Source: Dastarcus helophoroides (taxonomy: Eukaryota; Arthropoda; Insecta; Coleoptera; Bothrideridae). From it: 64,000 nucleotides of DNA. The translations under genes were made by a program, and so were the position numbers. This document shows, one piece after another, positions 26,177 to 38,829 of this stretch. The notes under the pieces were generated by a model, which saw nothing but the letters and a program-made list of their open reading frames with translations, was not told the origin of the DNA and ran no database searches. Where the stretch lies: NCBI GenBank assembly GCA_028583605.1, contig CM053332.1, forward strand, positions 19,974,351 to 20,038,350. Reading direction: 5' to 3'. Positions within the stretch are counted from its first letter, which is position 1, and each line of letters opens with the position of its first letter.

Positions 26177-29100
26177 CAAACTGAAACTGAAACTGAAAAC
26201 TGAAAACTGAAACTGAAACTGAAAACTGAAAACTGAAAACTGAAACTGAAACTGAAAACTGAAACTGAAACTGAAACTGAAAACTGAAACTGAAAACTGA
26301 AAACTGAAAACTGAAACTGAAAACTGAAACTGAAAACTGAAACTGAAAACTGAAAACTGAAACTGAAAACTGAAAACTGAAAACTGAAACTGAAACTGAA
26401 ACTGAAACTGAAACTGAAACTGAAACTGAAACTGAAACTGAAACTGAAACTGAAACTGAAACTGAAACTGAAACTGAAACTGAAACTGAAACTGAAACTG
26501 AAACTGAAACTGAAACTGAAACTGAAAACTGAAACTGAAAACTGAAACTGAAACTGAAACTGAAAACTGAAACTGAAAACTGAAACCGAAAACTGAAAAC
26601 TGAAACTGAAAACTGAAACTGAAAACTGAAAACTGAAACTGAAAACTGAAACTGAAACTGAACACTGTAACTGAAACTCAAACTGAAAACTGAAACTGAA
26701 ACTGAAACTGAAACTGAAAACTGAAACTGAAACTGAAACTGAAAACTGAAACTGAAACTGAAACTGAAAACTGAAAACTGAAACTGAAACTGAAAACTGA
26801 AAACTGAAAATTGAAGACCGAAACTGAAACTGAAACTGAAACTGAAACTGAAAACTGAAACTGAAAACTGAAACTGAAACTGAAACTGAAACTGGAAACT
26901 GTAACTGAAACTGAAACTGAAACTGAAACTGAAAACTGAAAACTGAAAACTGAAAACTGAAACTGAAACTGAAACTGAAACTGAAACTGAAACTGAAACT
27001 GAAACTGAAACTGAAAACTGAAACTGAAACTGAAATCTGAAAACGGAACACTAAAACTGAGACTGAAAACTCAAACTGAAACTGAAAACTGAAAACTGAA
27101 ACTGAAACTGAAAACTGAAACTGAAACTGAAACTGAAACTGAAACTGAAACTGAAAACTGAAACTGAAACTGAAACTGAAACTGAAACTGAAAACTGAAA
27201 ACTGAAAACTGAAACTGAAACTGAAAACTGAAACTGAAAACTGAAAACTGAAACTGAAACTGAAACTGAAACTGAAACTGAAACTGAAACTGAAACTGAA
27301 ACTGAAACTGAAAACTGAAACTGAAACTGAAACTGAAAACTGAAACTGAAACTGAAACTGAAACTGAAACTGAAACTGAAACTGAAACTGAAACTGAAAC
27401 TGAAACTGAAAACTGAAAACTGAAACTGAAACTGAAACTGAAACTGAAACTGAAACTGAAACTGAAACTGAAACTGAAAACTGAAACTGAAACTGAAAAC
27501 TGAAACTGAAACTGAAACTGAAACTGAAACTGAAACTGAAACTGAAACTGAAACTGAAACTGAAACTGAAACTGAAACTGAAACTGAAACTGAAACTGAA
27601 AACTGAAACTGAAACTGAAACTGAAACTGAAAACTGAAACTGAAACTGAAAACTGAAACTGAAACTGAAACTGAAACTGAAACTGAAACTGAAAACTGAA
27701 ACTGAAAACTGAAAACTGAAACTGAAACTGAAACTGAAACTGAAAACTGAAACTGAAACTGAAACTGAAACTGAAAACTGAAAACTGAAAACTGAAAACT
27801 GAAAACTGAAACTGAAACTGAAAACTGAAACTGAAAACTGAAACTGAAACTGAAACTGAAACTGAAAACTGAAAACTGAAACTGAAAACTGAAACTGAAA
27901 CTGAAAACTGAAAACTGAAACTGAAACTGAAACTGAAAACTGAAACTGAAACTGAAACTGAAACTGAAACTGAAACTGAAAACTGAAACTGAAAACTGAA
28001 ACTGAAACTGAAAACTGAAACTGAAACTGAAACTGAAACTGAAAACTGAAAACTGAAAACTGAAACTGAAACTGAAACTGAAACTGAAACTGAAAACTGA
28101 AAACTGAAACTGAAAACTGAAACTGAAAACTGAAACTGAAAACTGAAACTGAAAACTGAAACTGAAAACTGAAACTGAAAACTGAAACTGAAAACTGAAA
28201 ACTGAAACTGAAAACTGAAACTGAAAACTGAAACTGAAAACTGAAACTGAAAACTGAAACTGAAAACTGAAACTGAAAACTGAAACTGAAAACTGAAACT
28301 GAAAACTGAAACTGAAAACTGAAACTGAAAACTGAAACTGAAAACTGAAACTGAAAACTGAAACTGAAAACTGAAACTGAAAACTGAAACTGAAACTGAA
28401 ACTGAAAACTGAAACTGAAAACTGAAACTGAAAACTGAAACTGAAAACTGAAACTGAAAACTGAAACTGAAAACTGAAACTGAAAACTGAAACTGACAAC
28501 TGAAACCAAAAACTGAAACTGAAAACTATGCCTGAAAACTAAAACTGGAAACTGAAACTGAAATTGGAAACTGAAACTGAAACCTGAAAATGAGAACTGA
28601 AACTAAAAACTGAAGCTGAAAACTGAAACTGAAAAATGAAACCGAAACTAAAACTGAACACTGAAACTGAAACTGAAACTGAAAACTGAAACTGAAAACT
28701 GAAACTGAAAACTGAAACTGAAAACTGAAACTGAAAACTGAAACTGAAAACTGAAACTGAAACTGAAAACTGAAACTGAAACTGAAAACTGAAACTGAAA
28801 ACTGAAACTGAAAACTGAAACTGAAACTGAAAACTGAAACTGAAAACTGAAACTGAAAACTGAAACTGAAACTGAAACTGAAAACTGAAACTGAAAACTG
28901 AAACTGAAAACTGAAACTGAAAACTGAAACTGAAAACTGAAACTGAAAACTGAAAACTGAAAACTGAAACTGAAAACTGAAACTGAAAACTGAAACTGAA
29001 AACTGAAACTGAAAACTGAAACTGAAAACTGAAACTGAAAACTGAAACTGAAAACTGAAACTGAAAACTGAAATTGAAAACTGAAACTGAAAACTGAAAC

Positions 29101-29320
29101 TGAAAACTAAAACAGAAGACTGAAATCGAAAACTGAAAACTGAAAAAGAAACTGAAATTGAAAACTCAAACTGAAGACTGAAAACTGAAGATTAAAATCT
29201 GAAGACTGAAATCGAAAACTGAAAACTGAAAAAGAAACTGAAATTGAAAACTCAAACTGAAGTCTGAAAACTGAATATTGAAATCTGAAGACTGAAAACT
29301 GAAAAATGAAAGCCTAACAT
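26177..29320. repeat. AAACTG/AAAACTG array, reverse arm
   Basis: The reverse complement of the preceding repeat, about 3 kb of alternating CTGAAA and CTGAAAA units, becoming degenerate after about 28500 and 29100. The minus-strand frame of 777 codons (F, S, Q and V only) results from the units being stop-free on that strand and is not a protein gene. Confidence 0.95.
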
Positions 29321-29329
29321 AAGAAAGAA

Positions 29330-32300
29330 ATAGTGACAATTGTAAATTTTGGTATTTTACCAAAAAAGTGATATTTTAAATTGCCAAAATATTGAGTTTA
29401 TTTTCGAAATTTTCGAAAAATGAGTTTAAACTCGAATATTTACGTTTTCATTTCGTAAATAATTTTTAATTCAAAAGACGAAATTTCGAGAAAAAAGTGC
29501 ATATACAATCAATATTGATCTTTTCCGGATGCACTTTGTTTAAAATAAATTGATCATCTGATCTGTGAAATGGAGAAAGCCACCAACAAATGGAACTATG
29601 ACTCAAAAATCATTTTACATGACGTTTCCTTTTTTAAACTGCGTCTTATTAGAGAAATGAATCAAATGAATGATTTGATTGAAACGAAAATAAAACAGGA
29701 ATTATAAAAATTGTTTCAAAGTAAAAAATTGTTGCTCTCCTAATTAGAGTCGTTTGACAGTCAAATTATGTTTTAATGTCGGATTCGACTGCGCTGTCGA
29801 TCAAAATGCAATTACTACTTATCTGGCCTCCGAAGTATTATCCCCTCAATAAATCGACATCAAGGCGTGCTGCATTATTTATGAGAAGCAGGATACCTAT
29901 TGATTCGAGCTCAACTCCTAAATGTGAATACAAATGGAGGGATTAAGAGATATTGGAAACCAATTATGCACCGACTTTATTAATATTACAAATATCTCAG
30001 GAAATGACTCCTACATCTTTACAATATTTCCCAAATATTTAAATAAAATTCTGAAAGGTTTCCACAGGAAGGCAAACAGTAGAGGGCGCTGAGAAAAATT
30101 TTAATATGGGGCTTCTGAAAATAAAATGAACATTTCACACGATTTTTTTTTACTTTACTCAACATTGAGAGAAAGGACTTTACGGAAAATATTCCCAGGA
30201 TCCACGCAAATTTTGCAAATGTTAACATAATTTGTAACATAAATTTGGCATCTACCAGTCAACTTTTTTGTTGATTTTTCTACTTTAAGTTAAGTAAAAG
30301 TTTCAGGTGTAAACTGAGAATTTGCAGATAAAAGATGAAACCACGGAAAAATCCAAAATAAAAGGAGCTTTCATTTGAAATTCAAACCAGCTCTAAGTAC
30401 AACACTTCAAAAAAGCTAACTATTTCTAAAAAAATGAAATTTTAAGTACAAGTTTAAAATTTCTGGCACAAAAGCTAAAAACCACCAATTTAAGTTAGAA
30501 AATTTGAGAGTAAATTCAAAGTTTTTTGAATTTTGAGTAGTCTAAATTTTGAAAAATAGTCGAAATTTTATATAAGGGAAAATCATTTAGAAAAATCTAA
30601 ATTTTGAAAAATGGGCTGGATTTTCATAAGTGGATATTTTGAAACAAATCGGCATTATCAAACAGTCAAAGTATTTAAAAAAGTTTACATTCTCAATGAT
30701 ATCGATATAGGAAAAATAATTTTTAAAAAATATTAAGTTTCCAAACAATTGAAAATTTTTTAAAAAATTAAAAAGTAAAATTGTCAAAAAAGTGGAAAGA
30801 TGGAAATTTAATAGTCTTTGTTTAAACCCAAAGCTTTAGAAAAAAGAAAACGAAACTTCACAGTCGGCAAATTTTCAAACTCTAATTATTGAACAATTGC
30901 ATTAAAGTATAATGGTTAAAAATAAAAATAATGAAGACATTACCAGTGAACCATTTTTGCCATATCGGGACGCATAATACATTGCGGTTGTTCTCGTCAT
31001 GTCTGTGGGGCATTTTGAATTCTGCGAAGCCACACACATTCCAAGACGGAGAGATGCTCTCAAATTGACATGTAATATTGTCGGCTGACATTTTCTATTT
31101 ATGCTTTGTTATACAAACATACGGCGGAGGCGTACACATTCGCTGGAAAGAAGGAAGAGTCGGCATTCTTTTGCCCAAATATTTGCGGTCTAATAAGATA
31201 TTCGACCATAATAAAGGGGACTCTAGGGGAATTTGTAAGTTTTGTCATATTTGTCGTTTTCAAAGTCGGAATGTGAGGTAGTATATCATCATTCGAGCTA
31301 CCGATGTTCCCTTGAAACAAGCCGAGTCACGTCTTCTACGAGGCAAACACGAATTTATAACCCACTTCTTTAAAAATTGATGTTCTCTTCTTTTACTAAA
31401 TCTAAACATGCTCCGCAGCGGCTAGAATACCTAAATATCATCCATGTCACAATTAATTCTTTGCCAACAGCGCCAATTCCCAATACTTTTACACAAAAAA
31501 AAATGAAGATGCACACTCGGATGCAGCTGAACAAAAAAGGGCTAATTTGCTTAGACGTAGATGTTCTCAAGTCAGGAAACACCCCCCAACTTGGTGAATT
31601 CGGAGTACATTTGCCATGCAATTCAGAAAATTGCTTTCGAAACTCGGTCCGTGAAAGTTGTTCTGGAAATGGTGCGAAGTTATCGGTACATATTTACGAG
31701 CGTAGTGAAAGACATTTATTTTTATTCTCCCAAGGGTTGATTGTATTTGCTCTTTTATTACAGTTTAGTTGGGGGAATATTGCTTCCTTTTATAATGGTC
31801 TGTGGTGGGAAAACTTGCAAACCTTTATCAACCTTTTTAGAAATACAATAATCTGTTTCTTTGAAGGAAGCGCCCCATTTATGTTTTGCTGTTTCGAGCG
31901 ATCAACGTGAAAAATGAAACGCAATACCAAGTAAATTAACTTTGTATATTTTCCGAATGTAATTCTCGTAATCTGAATGCACAGATGTTGCATTTTATTG
32001 AAAATTCTTTGTGTTACTGAATATAAAATACATGTAATAAATAATATACTTCTTCCGATATGGACCATAAGGAAGGTTTAGTAAAAGTGTTCCACGATTC
32101 GTTCATCATTGTAGGGACCTTCTTCAGCGACAAGGAAAAAAATCAAATTCAAGACAAAAGAACCCTGACCACATCGGAGGCAAAATGAAAATGTCACAAA
32201 ACGTTACGAAGAGATGCAGTCGATACATTTTCGTCAACTGAGTATGCTAACCATATCAGAGGCAAGACACTTCTGATATGGAAATGACACAAAAATAAAA

Positions 32301-32670
32301 TATCTAAGATAGAAAGAAAATGATCACTCAGAATGTCAGCCATATCAAAGGAAACTTTTTTAATCGAAGATCAAACACAATTAAATTGAAATTCAAATTT
32401 AAATGACTGATTAAAATCTAAATTATGGTCTGAAACCAAAATTTTTGCACTTGGGGGTGGAAGTTTCTAAATTTAAAATTGAAATATGAAAAGGTAAAAA
32501 CAAAATAGCGAAAAACGATTTTTTTTTCCAAATTTTTGAATTATGAGCTTAAAATTTTATTATTAATATTAAAATTTCCCGTTGACAGCGATTCGAGCTT
32601 AAAATCGAAAGATAGAAATTTAAACGGAAACTGCGAATTTAGGATTGCGTCCCACCTGACAAAGAAACAA
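29330..32670. other. Low-copy DNA, no confirmed gene
   Basis: The longest non-repeat open frame of the window is here (31377-31910, plus, 177 codons, starting MMFSSFTKSKHAPQ). It includes a hydrophobic stretch of about 12 residues near residue 120 but no motif that I recognise, and opposite-strand frames overlap it, so chance is likely. Parts (30400-30800) show the dispersed AT-rich motif in the reverse orientation (GTCGAAATTTT). Confidence 0.4.
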
Positions 32671-32674
32671 TAAA

Positions 32675-35585
32675 TACATTTGCTACTTTACCGCTTTGCG
32701 TTTCGTTACTTCATTACTTCGATATTTTGTTACTTCGTTACTGTGTTACTTTATTACTTTGTTGCTTTGTTACTTAGTTATGTTGTTACTTCGTTACTTT
32801 ATTACTTTGTTGCTTTGTTACTTTATTATTTTGTTACTTTTACTTTGTTAGTTCGTTACTTAATTACTTTGCTGATTTGTATTTTGTACTTCGTTACATC
32901 GTTACTTTATTACTTTGTTATGTTGTTGCTTCGTTACTGTCTTATTTTGTTACTTTGTTACTTTGTTAATTTGCTACTATGTTAATTTGTTACTTTGTTA
33001 CTTTGTAACTTTGTTACTTCGTTACTTCGTTACTTTGTTACTTTGTTACTTTGTTACTTTGTTACTTTGTTACTTTGTTACTTTGTTACTTTGTTACTTT
33101 GTTACTTTGTTACTTTGTTACTTTGTTACTTTGTTACTTTGTTACTTTGTTACTTTGTTACTTTGTTACTTTGTTACTTTGTTACTTTGTTACTTTGTTA
33201 CTTTGTTACTTTGTTACTTTGTTACTTTGTTACTTTGTTACTTTGTTACTTTGTTACTTTGTTACTTTGTTACTTCGTTACTTGTTCCTTCGTTACTTTC
33301 GTTACTTGTTACTTTATTAATTGTTACTTTGTTACTTTGTTACTTTGTTCTTTGTTATTTGTTATTTTGCTACTTTGTTACTTTTCTTTGTTACTTTGTT
33401 CTTTGTTCCTTTGTTACTTCTGTTACTTTGTTCCTTTGTTCCTTTGTTCTATTGTGCTCACTTTGTTCCTTTGTTACTTTTGTCCTTGTTACTTTGTTCT
33501 GTTACCTTCGTTTCTTTGTTTACTTTGTTACTTGTACTTGTTCTTTGTCACTTGTTACTTTGTTATTATTACTTCGTTCTTTATGTTGTTCTTTGTTATT
33601 TGTTACTTTGTTTTTGACTGTGCTTTGTTACTTTATTCGTACTTTCGTACTTTGTTACTTTATTATTTTTACTTTGTTACTTTGTTACTTCGTTACTTTT
33701 TACTTTGTTATTATTATTTGTTACTTGTTACTTATTACTTTGTACTTTCGTTACTTTGTTACTTTGTTACTTTGTTACTTTGTTACTTTGTTACTTTGTT
33801 ACTTTGTTACTTTGTTACTTTGTTACTTTGTTACTTTGTTACTTTGTTACTTTGTTACTTTGTTACTTTGTTACTTTGTTACTTTGTTACTTTGCTACTT
33901 TGCTACTTTGCTACTTTGTTACTTTGTTACTTTGTTACTTTGTTACTTTGTTACTTTGTTACTTTGTTACTTTGTTACTTTGTTACTTTGTTACTTTGTT
34001 ACTTTGTTTGTTTTTGTTGCTTTGTTACTTTGTTATTTTGTTACTTCGCTACTTTGTTACTTTATTATTTTATTGCTTTGTTACTTTGTTACTTCGTTGG
34101 TTTTTTACTTAGTTACTTTATTGTTTTGTTACTTCATTACTTCGTTACTTTGTTACTTTGTTGCTTTGTTAATTTGTTATTTTGTTACTTTGTTACTTCG
34201 TTACTTTGTTACTTTGTTATTTTGTTACTTCGTTACTTTGTTATTTTATTATTTTGTTATATTGTGACTACTTTGTTACTTTGTTATTTTGATACTATGT
34301 TACTTTTTTGTTACCTCGCTAATTCATTACGTCGTTACTTCGTTACTTTACTCTGTTATTTTGGCACCTTGTTACTTCGTTAATTCATTACTTCATTGCT
34401 TTATGTTGGTTCTTTGATAATTTGTTACTTTGTTTTTGTTGCTTTGTTACTTTGTTACTTCGCTACTTTGTTACTTTATTATTTTTGTGCTTTGTTACTT
34501 TGTTACTTCGTTAGTTTTTTATGTAGTTACTTAATTGTTTTGTTACTTCATTACTTCATTACTCCGTTACTTCGTTACTTTATTAATTTGTTACTTTGTT
34601 AATTTGTTATTTTGTTAATTTGTTATTTAGTTATTTGTTGCTTTGTTACTTTGTTACCTTGTTACTTCGTTACTTTGTTAATTTGTTATTTTGTTACTTC
34701 GTTACTTTGTTATTTTGATACTTTGTGATTTTGTTACATTGTGACTTTACTTTGTTACTTTGTTATTTTGATACTGTGTTACTTTTTTGTTACCTCGTTA
34801 ATTCATTACCTCGTTACTTCGTTACTTTACTCTGTTATTTGGGTACCTTGTTACTTCGTTAGTTTATTACTTCATTGCTTTATTTTGGTTCTTTGATAAT
34901 TTGTTACTTTGTTTTTGTTGCTTTGTTACTTTGTTACTTCGTTAGTTTTTTACTTAGTTACTTTATTGTTTTGTTACTTTATTACTTCGTTACTTCGTTA
35001 CTTCGTTAGTTTATTTCTTTGTTCATTTGTTATTTTGTTGCTTTGTTACTTTGTTACTTTGTTACTTCGGTACTTTGTTATTTTGTTACTTCGTTACTTT
35101 GTTATTTTGATACTTTGTAATTTTGTTACATTGTAACTTTACTTTGTTACTTTGTTATTTTGATACTGTGTTACTTTGTTAATTTGTTACTTTGTCACCT
35201 CGCTAATTCATTACGTCGTTACTTCGTTACTTTACTCTGTTATTTTGGTACCTTGTTACTTCGTTAGTTCATTACTTCATTGCTTTATTTTGGTTCCTTG
35301 ATAATTTGTTACTTTTTTAATTTGTTACTGTGTCATTTTGTTACTTCGTTACTTTGTTATTTTATTACTTTTTACTTCGTTACGTTGTGACTTTCTTACT
35401 TTTACTTTGTTACCTCGTTACTTCGTTACTTCGTTACTTCGTTACTTTGTTACTTCGTTACTTCGTCACTTCATTACTTCGTTACTTCGTTACATCCTTA
35501 CTTCGTTACTTCGTTACTTCGTTACTTCGTTACTTCGTTACTTCGTTACTTCGTTACTTCCTTATTTTGTTAGTTTGTTATTAAC
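32675..35585. repeat. (GTTACTTT)n octamer satellite
   Basis: Tandem 8-bp units GTTACTTT and GTTACTTC. Two near-perfect blocks lie at about 33027-33271 (about 30 units) and 33742-34003; the end near 35400-35560 is dominated by GTTACTTC. A larger repeat is marked by CTTCATTGCTTTAT at 34391, 34870 and 35275. The open frames of 450 and 462 codons (LLCYFVT repeats) reflect the 24-bp translation cycle. Confidence 0.95.
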
Positions 35586-35589
35586 GTAC

Positions 35590-36619
35590 AAAAGTAACAA
35601 TTTGCGAAATAGTCGTAATCTCAAAGCCAAAAATTTGGAAATGGTTAAAATTTTCAAAAAGATCGAAATTTTCAAACAAAAATTTTAAAATTTAAAAAAT
35701 GTCAATATTTTGATGAAATGAAAATTTAAAAAATTGGAAATATCGAAATGTCGAAATCTTCTTCTGAGAACCCGAAACAAGAAAAGTTAAAATTTTTAAG
35801 TTTAAAATTCAAGAAAAAGCAAAATTTTAATGAAAAAGGAAATATTAAACAAGTAAAAATTTGTGTGAGGACCAGCAAAATTTTTCAAAAAAAGTCAAGA
35901 TTTTTATCATTGTTAAAATTTTTACTTATTCTTTGCAAATTTCTACCTTTTGGAAATGTTGATTTTGATAATTGCGACTTTTTTCAAAATGTTGGCATTC
36001 AAGCTTTGTGTTATTTCTAAATTTCTATTTTTTGTGAAATTTTGACTTTTACCAATTATTAAAATATTTTCATGTTTCCCAAATTCTCATTTCTATCTAA
36101 ATTTTCGAATTTTTCTCAAAACTTTAAGTTTTTATACAGTTTATTCTTCATGGTTTTTTTACAGTTTATTGTTAGATCTTCGCCGTTTTGAAGAATTTGA
36201 TTTGTTTCTGTAAATAAATTAAGACTTTTTTAAAAATTTCGATATTTCAAAATTTCCACTCCTATCAAAATCCAATTTTTTCCGTCCAAATTTAGAGAGA
36301 GTTCAAAATTTTTGGGAAGAGTCATAATTTTGAAGTCGACATTTCAAAAGGTTTTTCTAGAAATTTTGACTTTTTGGACAAATGTCGATATTTTACATTT
36401 ATTGAACTTCGACTTTTCTCGAAATTTTGACTTAACTTTGACTATTTTCAAAAATATAGACATTTCAAATTTTGCACCTTTTCAAATTCCCACTTATCAA
36501 AATTTTAACTTCCTCAATATTTTGGGTTTTTGAAAATTCGTACTTTTTTGTAAATTACAACCATTTTAAAAAATGTTGACGTTTCAAAATTTCTTTTAAT
36601 TAATTAATTATTAAAAAAT
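35590..36619. repeat. Degenerate TTTCGAC-type AT-rich DNA
   Basis: AT-rich sequence with dispersed motif units. The part from about 36405 to 36600 (CTTTTCTCGAAATTTTGACT onward) is homologous to 50990-51190 and 51890-52080. No gene is seen. Confidence 0.65.
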
Positions 36620-36805
36620 TGAAACACAGAACTTGTCCCCTGAAACCAAGAAAAATTAAAGATTAGTTTCTCTCTGAAGATGACAGCTTGGCTGTCGAAA
36701 CGCGTTAGAGCAACCTCTGTTGTATTTTTTAATCTTTCTTGGTTTCAGGGGCAAGTTTTGTGTTTCAATTTTTGAAGATAACCAAGGACCAGTCCGTTCC
36801 ATCAA
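36620..36805 (+). mobile_element. Foldback/hammerhead element, copy 4 (most complete)
   Basis: Inverted arms: GAAACACAGAACTTG and CCCCTGAAACCAAG on the left match the reverse complement of the right arm. AATTAATTATTAA flanks both ends, consistent with a target duplication. The homologous DNA at 51190-51230 and 52085-52115 lacks the insert. After the right arm comes a tail (GAAGATAACCAAGGACCAGT) shared with copies 2 and 3. The centre is a hammerhead motif, listed separately. The arms continue stem I, so the transcript would fold as one long hairpin with the ribozyme core at its tip. Confidence 0.85.
36666..36714 (+). ncRNA. Type I hammerhead ribozyme motif in foldback element
   Basis: Stem I: GTTTCTCT (36666-36673) pairs with AGAGCAAC (36707-36714) with one mismatch. 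Core CTGAAGA is at 36674-36680. After one unpaired T, stem II is GACAGC (36682-36687), loop TTG, GCTGTC (36691-36696). GAAA is at 36697-36700, stem III is the palindrome ACGCGT (36700-36705), and the predicted cut follows T36706 (GUU). Copy 3 has GATAGC/GCTATC at the same place, a T-A to C-G double change that keeps stem II paired. The tiny stem III suggests activity as a dimer, as known for type I hammerheads in satellites and Penelope-like elements. The extra T before stem II is a deviation. Confidence 0.72.
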
Positions 36806-38690
36806 AATTAATTATTAATTTTTTAAACGAATTTGTTCTCGAATTGTTTAAAATATTTCGATATTAAGAATTTGCACTTTGTTCAAATTTACATTTTTAT
36901 CAAAATCTCTACTTTCTCTCAAAATGTTGTGTTTTTAAAATGTTTTCCTTTTTGTAAATTTCTAACTTTTTGAAACATGTCGACGTTTCAAAATTTCCAC
37001 TTTTTTTAAAATCCAGTTTTCCTCAAAACGTTGACTAAGTTGTAAATTTCGATTTTCTTAAATATTTCGACAACTTTGCTTCAATTTAGATTTTTATCTA
37101 AATATCTAGTATTTCTCACAACATTGGTTTTTTTAAAAACTTTGACTTTTTGGACAAATGTCGATATTTTAAAACTTTTACTATTTTTAAACTTTCGAAC
37201 CGATAACACGCAATAATATAATGTACCAAGCCTGGGATCATCTTTTATGAAATGCGCAATTAGAGTAAGATAAAGGTAGATATCGGTCTGAACTTTAACG
37301 AGAGATACTTTTCCAAAGTAATGTATAAGCCCGAATAAATTTCCTAATTCAAACTTATACCTTCGCGATATTGTATTTATCCAAGCAAAACATATTTGCC
37401 GACACGAACAAGGCAAACAATCTAACTTTTTCCCATAAACACGTCTTCATCGGGATTGAATCATAAGCTCAGGGCACATAACCGAGTGTTTCCAAGGAGC
37501 GTTTTACATTACCAATTTGCTAATCAGCTAGAGTAAACGGTAGCGGAGAGAGCGCACGAACGCAAACTTCAGTGTTTACTGAAATCCTTCGCAAAGAGAA
37601 AGAATTTGGAGTTGTTTTAAGGTTAAGCCCTTATTGGAAGCGGGATTTCTTTGCCAGTCCCGAAACATCGAGAAAGTTTTCATGAAAAGGAACTTGGGGT
37701 ATCGAGACTTTTCACATATTGCTTTTAATATGTTTTGTATACGGTGGCTTTTTCAGGAAATTGGGTTTTTATTTTTCATCATATGACAATGCATGTCCTT
37801 CGCTTCAAATGCCACATCTGCTGACTTTCTTTCGTGGAAATGTTTATTTCTCTTTGACCTAAAGTAGGTCGAAATTTTAGTCATAGAACTTCCCCCTTGT
37901 GATGCTTTGTTAATATCAGTTACGATTTTTCATCTTCATAGCGAGGTACTTAGCACTGCTTCTAGACTACGAGGAGTTTTGGAGGGCTTGACACCTTCAA
38001 CGGCAAGAAATTTAATAATAATGCGCTGCTCAACGTGCGGATGAACCTCTTGCTCGCTCATTGTATTTACAACTGACGAACGGCGAGAATGAAATTCTCT
38101 TGGGACGCAGGAAGTCACGTAATATCCCAACCTAACATGTCTAAGATTATGCGCACACTCTCGACGCCCTCATGATAGAAATTCAGTTTTTTATTTGATT
38201 TACCCTCGTACATATTTCATTAATTAGGCAAGCCTTGGAATATTACATTTCAAATATTAAAATGTGACCTGCACCCTACACAGTTAACAGAAATATACCA
38301 CAATAGGCATTCAACGTCAATGGAACAATACGTGGGTCAGTTGTTCTGATTTGTGGTAAAATATGCGCGTGGGATAGAATTTGCTTTTATGGTTTACAGG
38401 CAATTAGATTAGTTACTCTGCTCATGTAATTGATCTGCTTTCATTATGCATCTATTAGTCCAAACTAGAAATTGTACGTAATAAGCTTAGCTATCGATTA
38501 AAAGATACGCTAAAAAAATGTCACTATAAATTTATTTTTAAAACATTAACAATAGCGGATTAAATAATGGCGGCCCCCCTCAGAAAATTATTATTTAACC
38601 CGTCTCACAGTAATTTTTACGATTAAGAAACCCCTATCCTTCCCTCCAAATATAATCGGCTCCTAGGCCTCCTGCACCCTTAGACACCTG
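36806..38690. other. AT-rich repeat remainder, then low-copy DNA
   Basis: From 36820 to about 37110 the sequence resumes the repeat interrupted by the foldback insertion (homologous to about 51230-51500). The remainder to 38690 has no recognised gene; frames at 37081-37416 and 37936-38130 on the minus strand lack recognisable features. Confidence 0.45.
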
Positions 38691-38694
38691 CTTG

Positions 38695-38800
38695 ATGGCT
38701 CTTAGAGCAGCTTTTCCCAAATAGTCGGTCACGACCTGGCAGTGGGCCACGAAAATGAAATACCGAGTCACAAAATTATCTCCCTATTGTTCAATCATAC
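38695..38800. mobile_element. Possible hAT-type terminus fragment
   Basis: CAGCTTTTCCCAAATAGT followed by GGTCACGACC and a GGGCCACGA segment resembles the ends of hAT-type MITEs, which often carry CAG, TTTCCCAAA and GGTCGCGACC. No matching opposite terminus or target duplication was found. Confidence 0.35.
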
Positions 38801-38829
38801 TCGAAAAATCTACGACAGCCAGTGATAAA

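Noticed and set aside
26176..28509. 777-codon minus-strand open frame of F, S, Q and V
   Set aside because: It is the translation of CAGTTT and CAGTTTT units, which contain no stop in any frame on that strand. Low complexity and overlapping equivalent frames argue against a gene.
29100..29300. CTGAAGA followed by GAAA in the degenerate CTGAAA array as ribozyme cores
   Set aside because: Core-like words are frequent by chance in CTGAAA repeats and there is no stem II between them.
31377..31910. 177-codon frame as a possible gene
   Set aside because: It has no recognisable domain, a substantial overlapping frame on the opposite strand and no visible neighbouring exons; kept only as a note.
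32915..34383. 450- and 462-codon open frames (LLCYFVT repeats) resembling a membrane protein
   Set aside because: They arise from the 8-bp unit GTTACTTT, which is stop-free in all plus frames; several frames are open in parallel.
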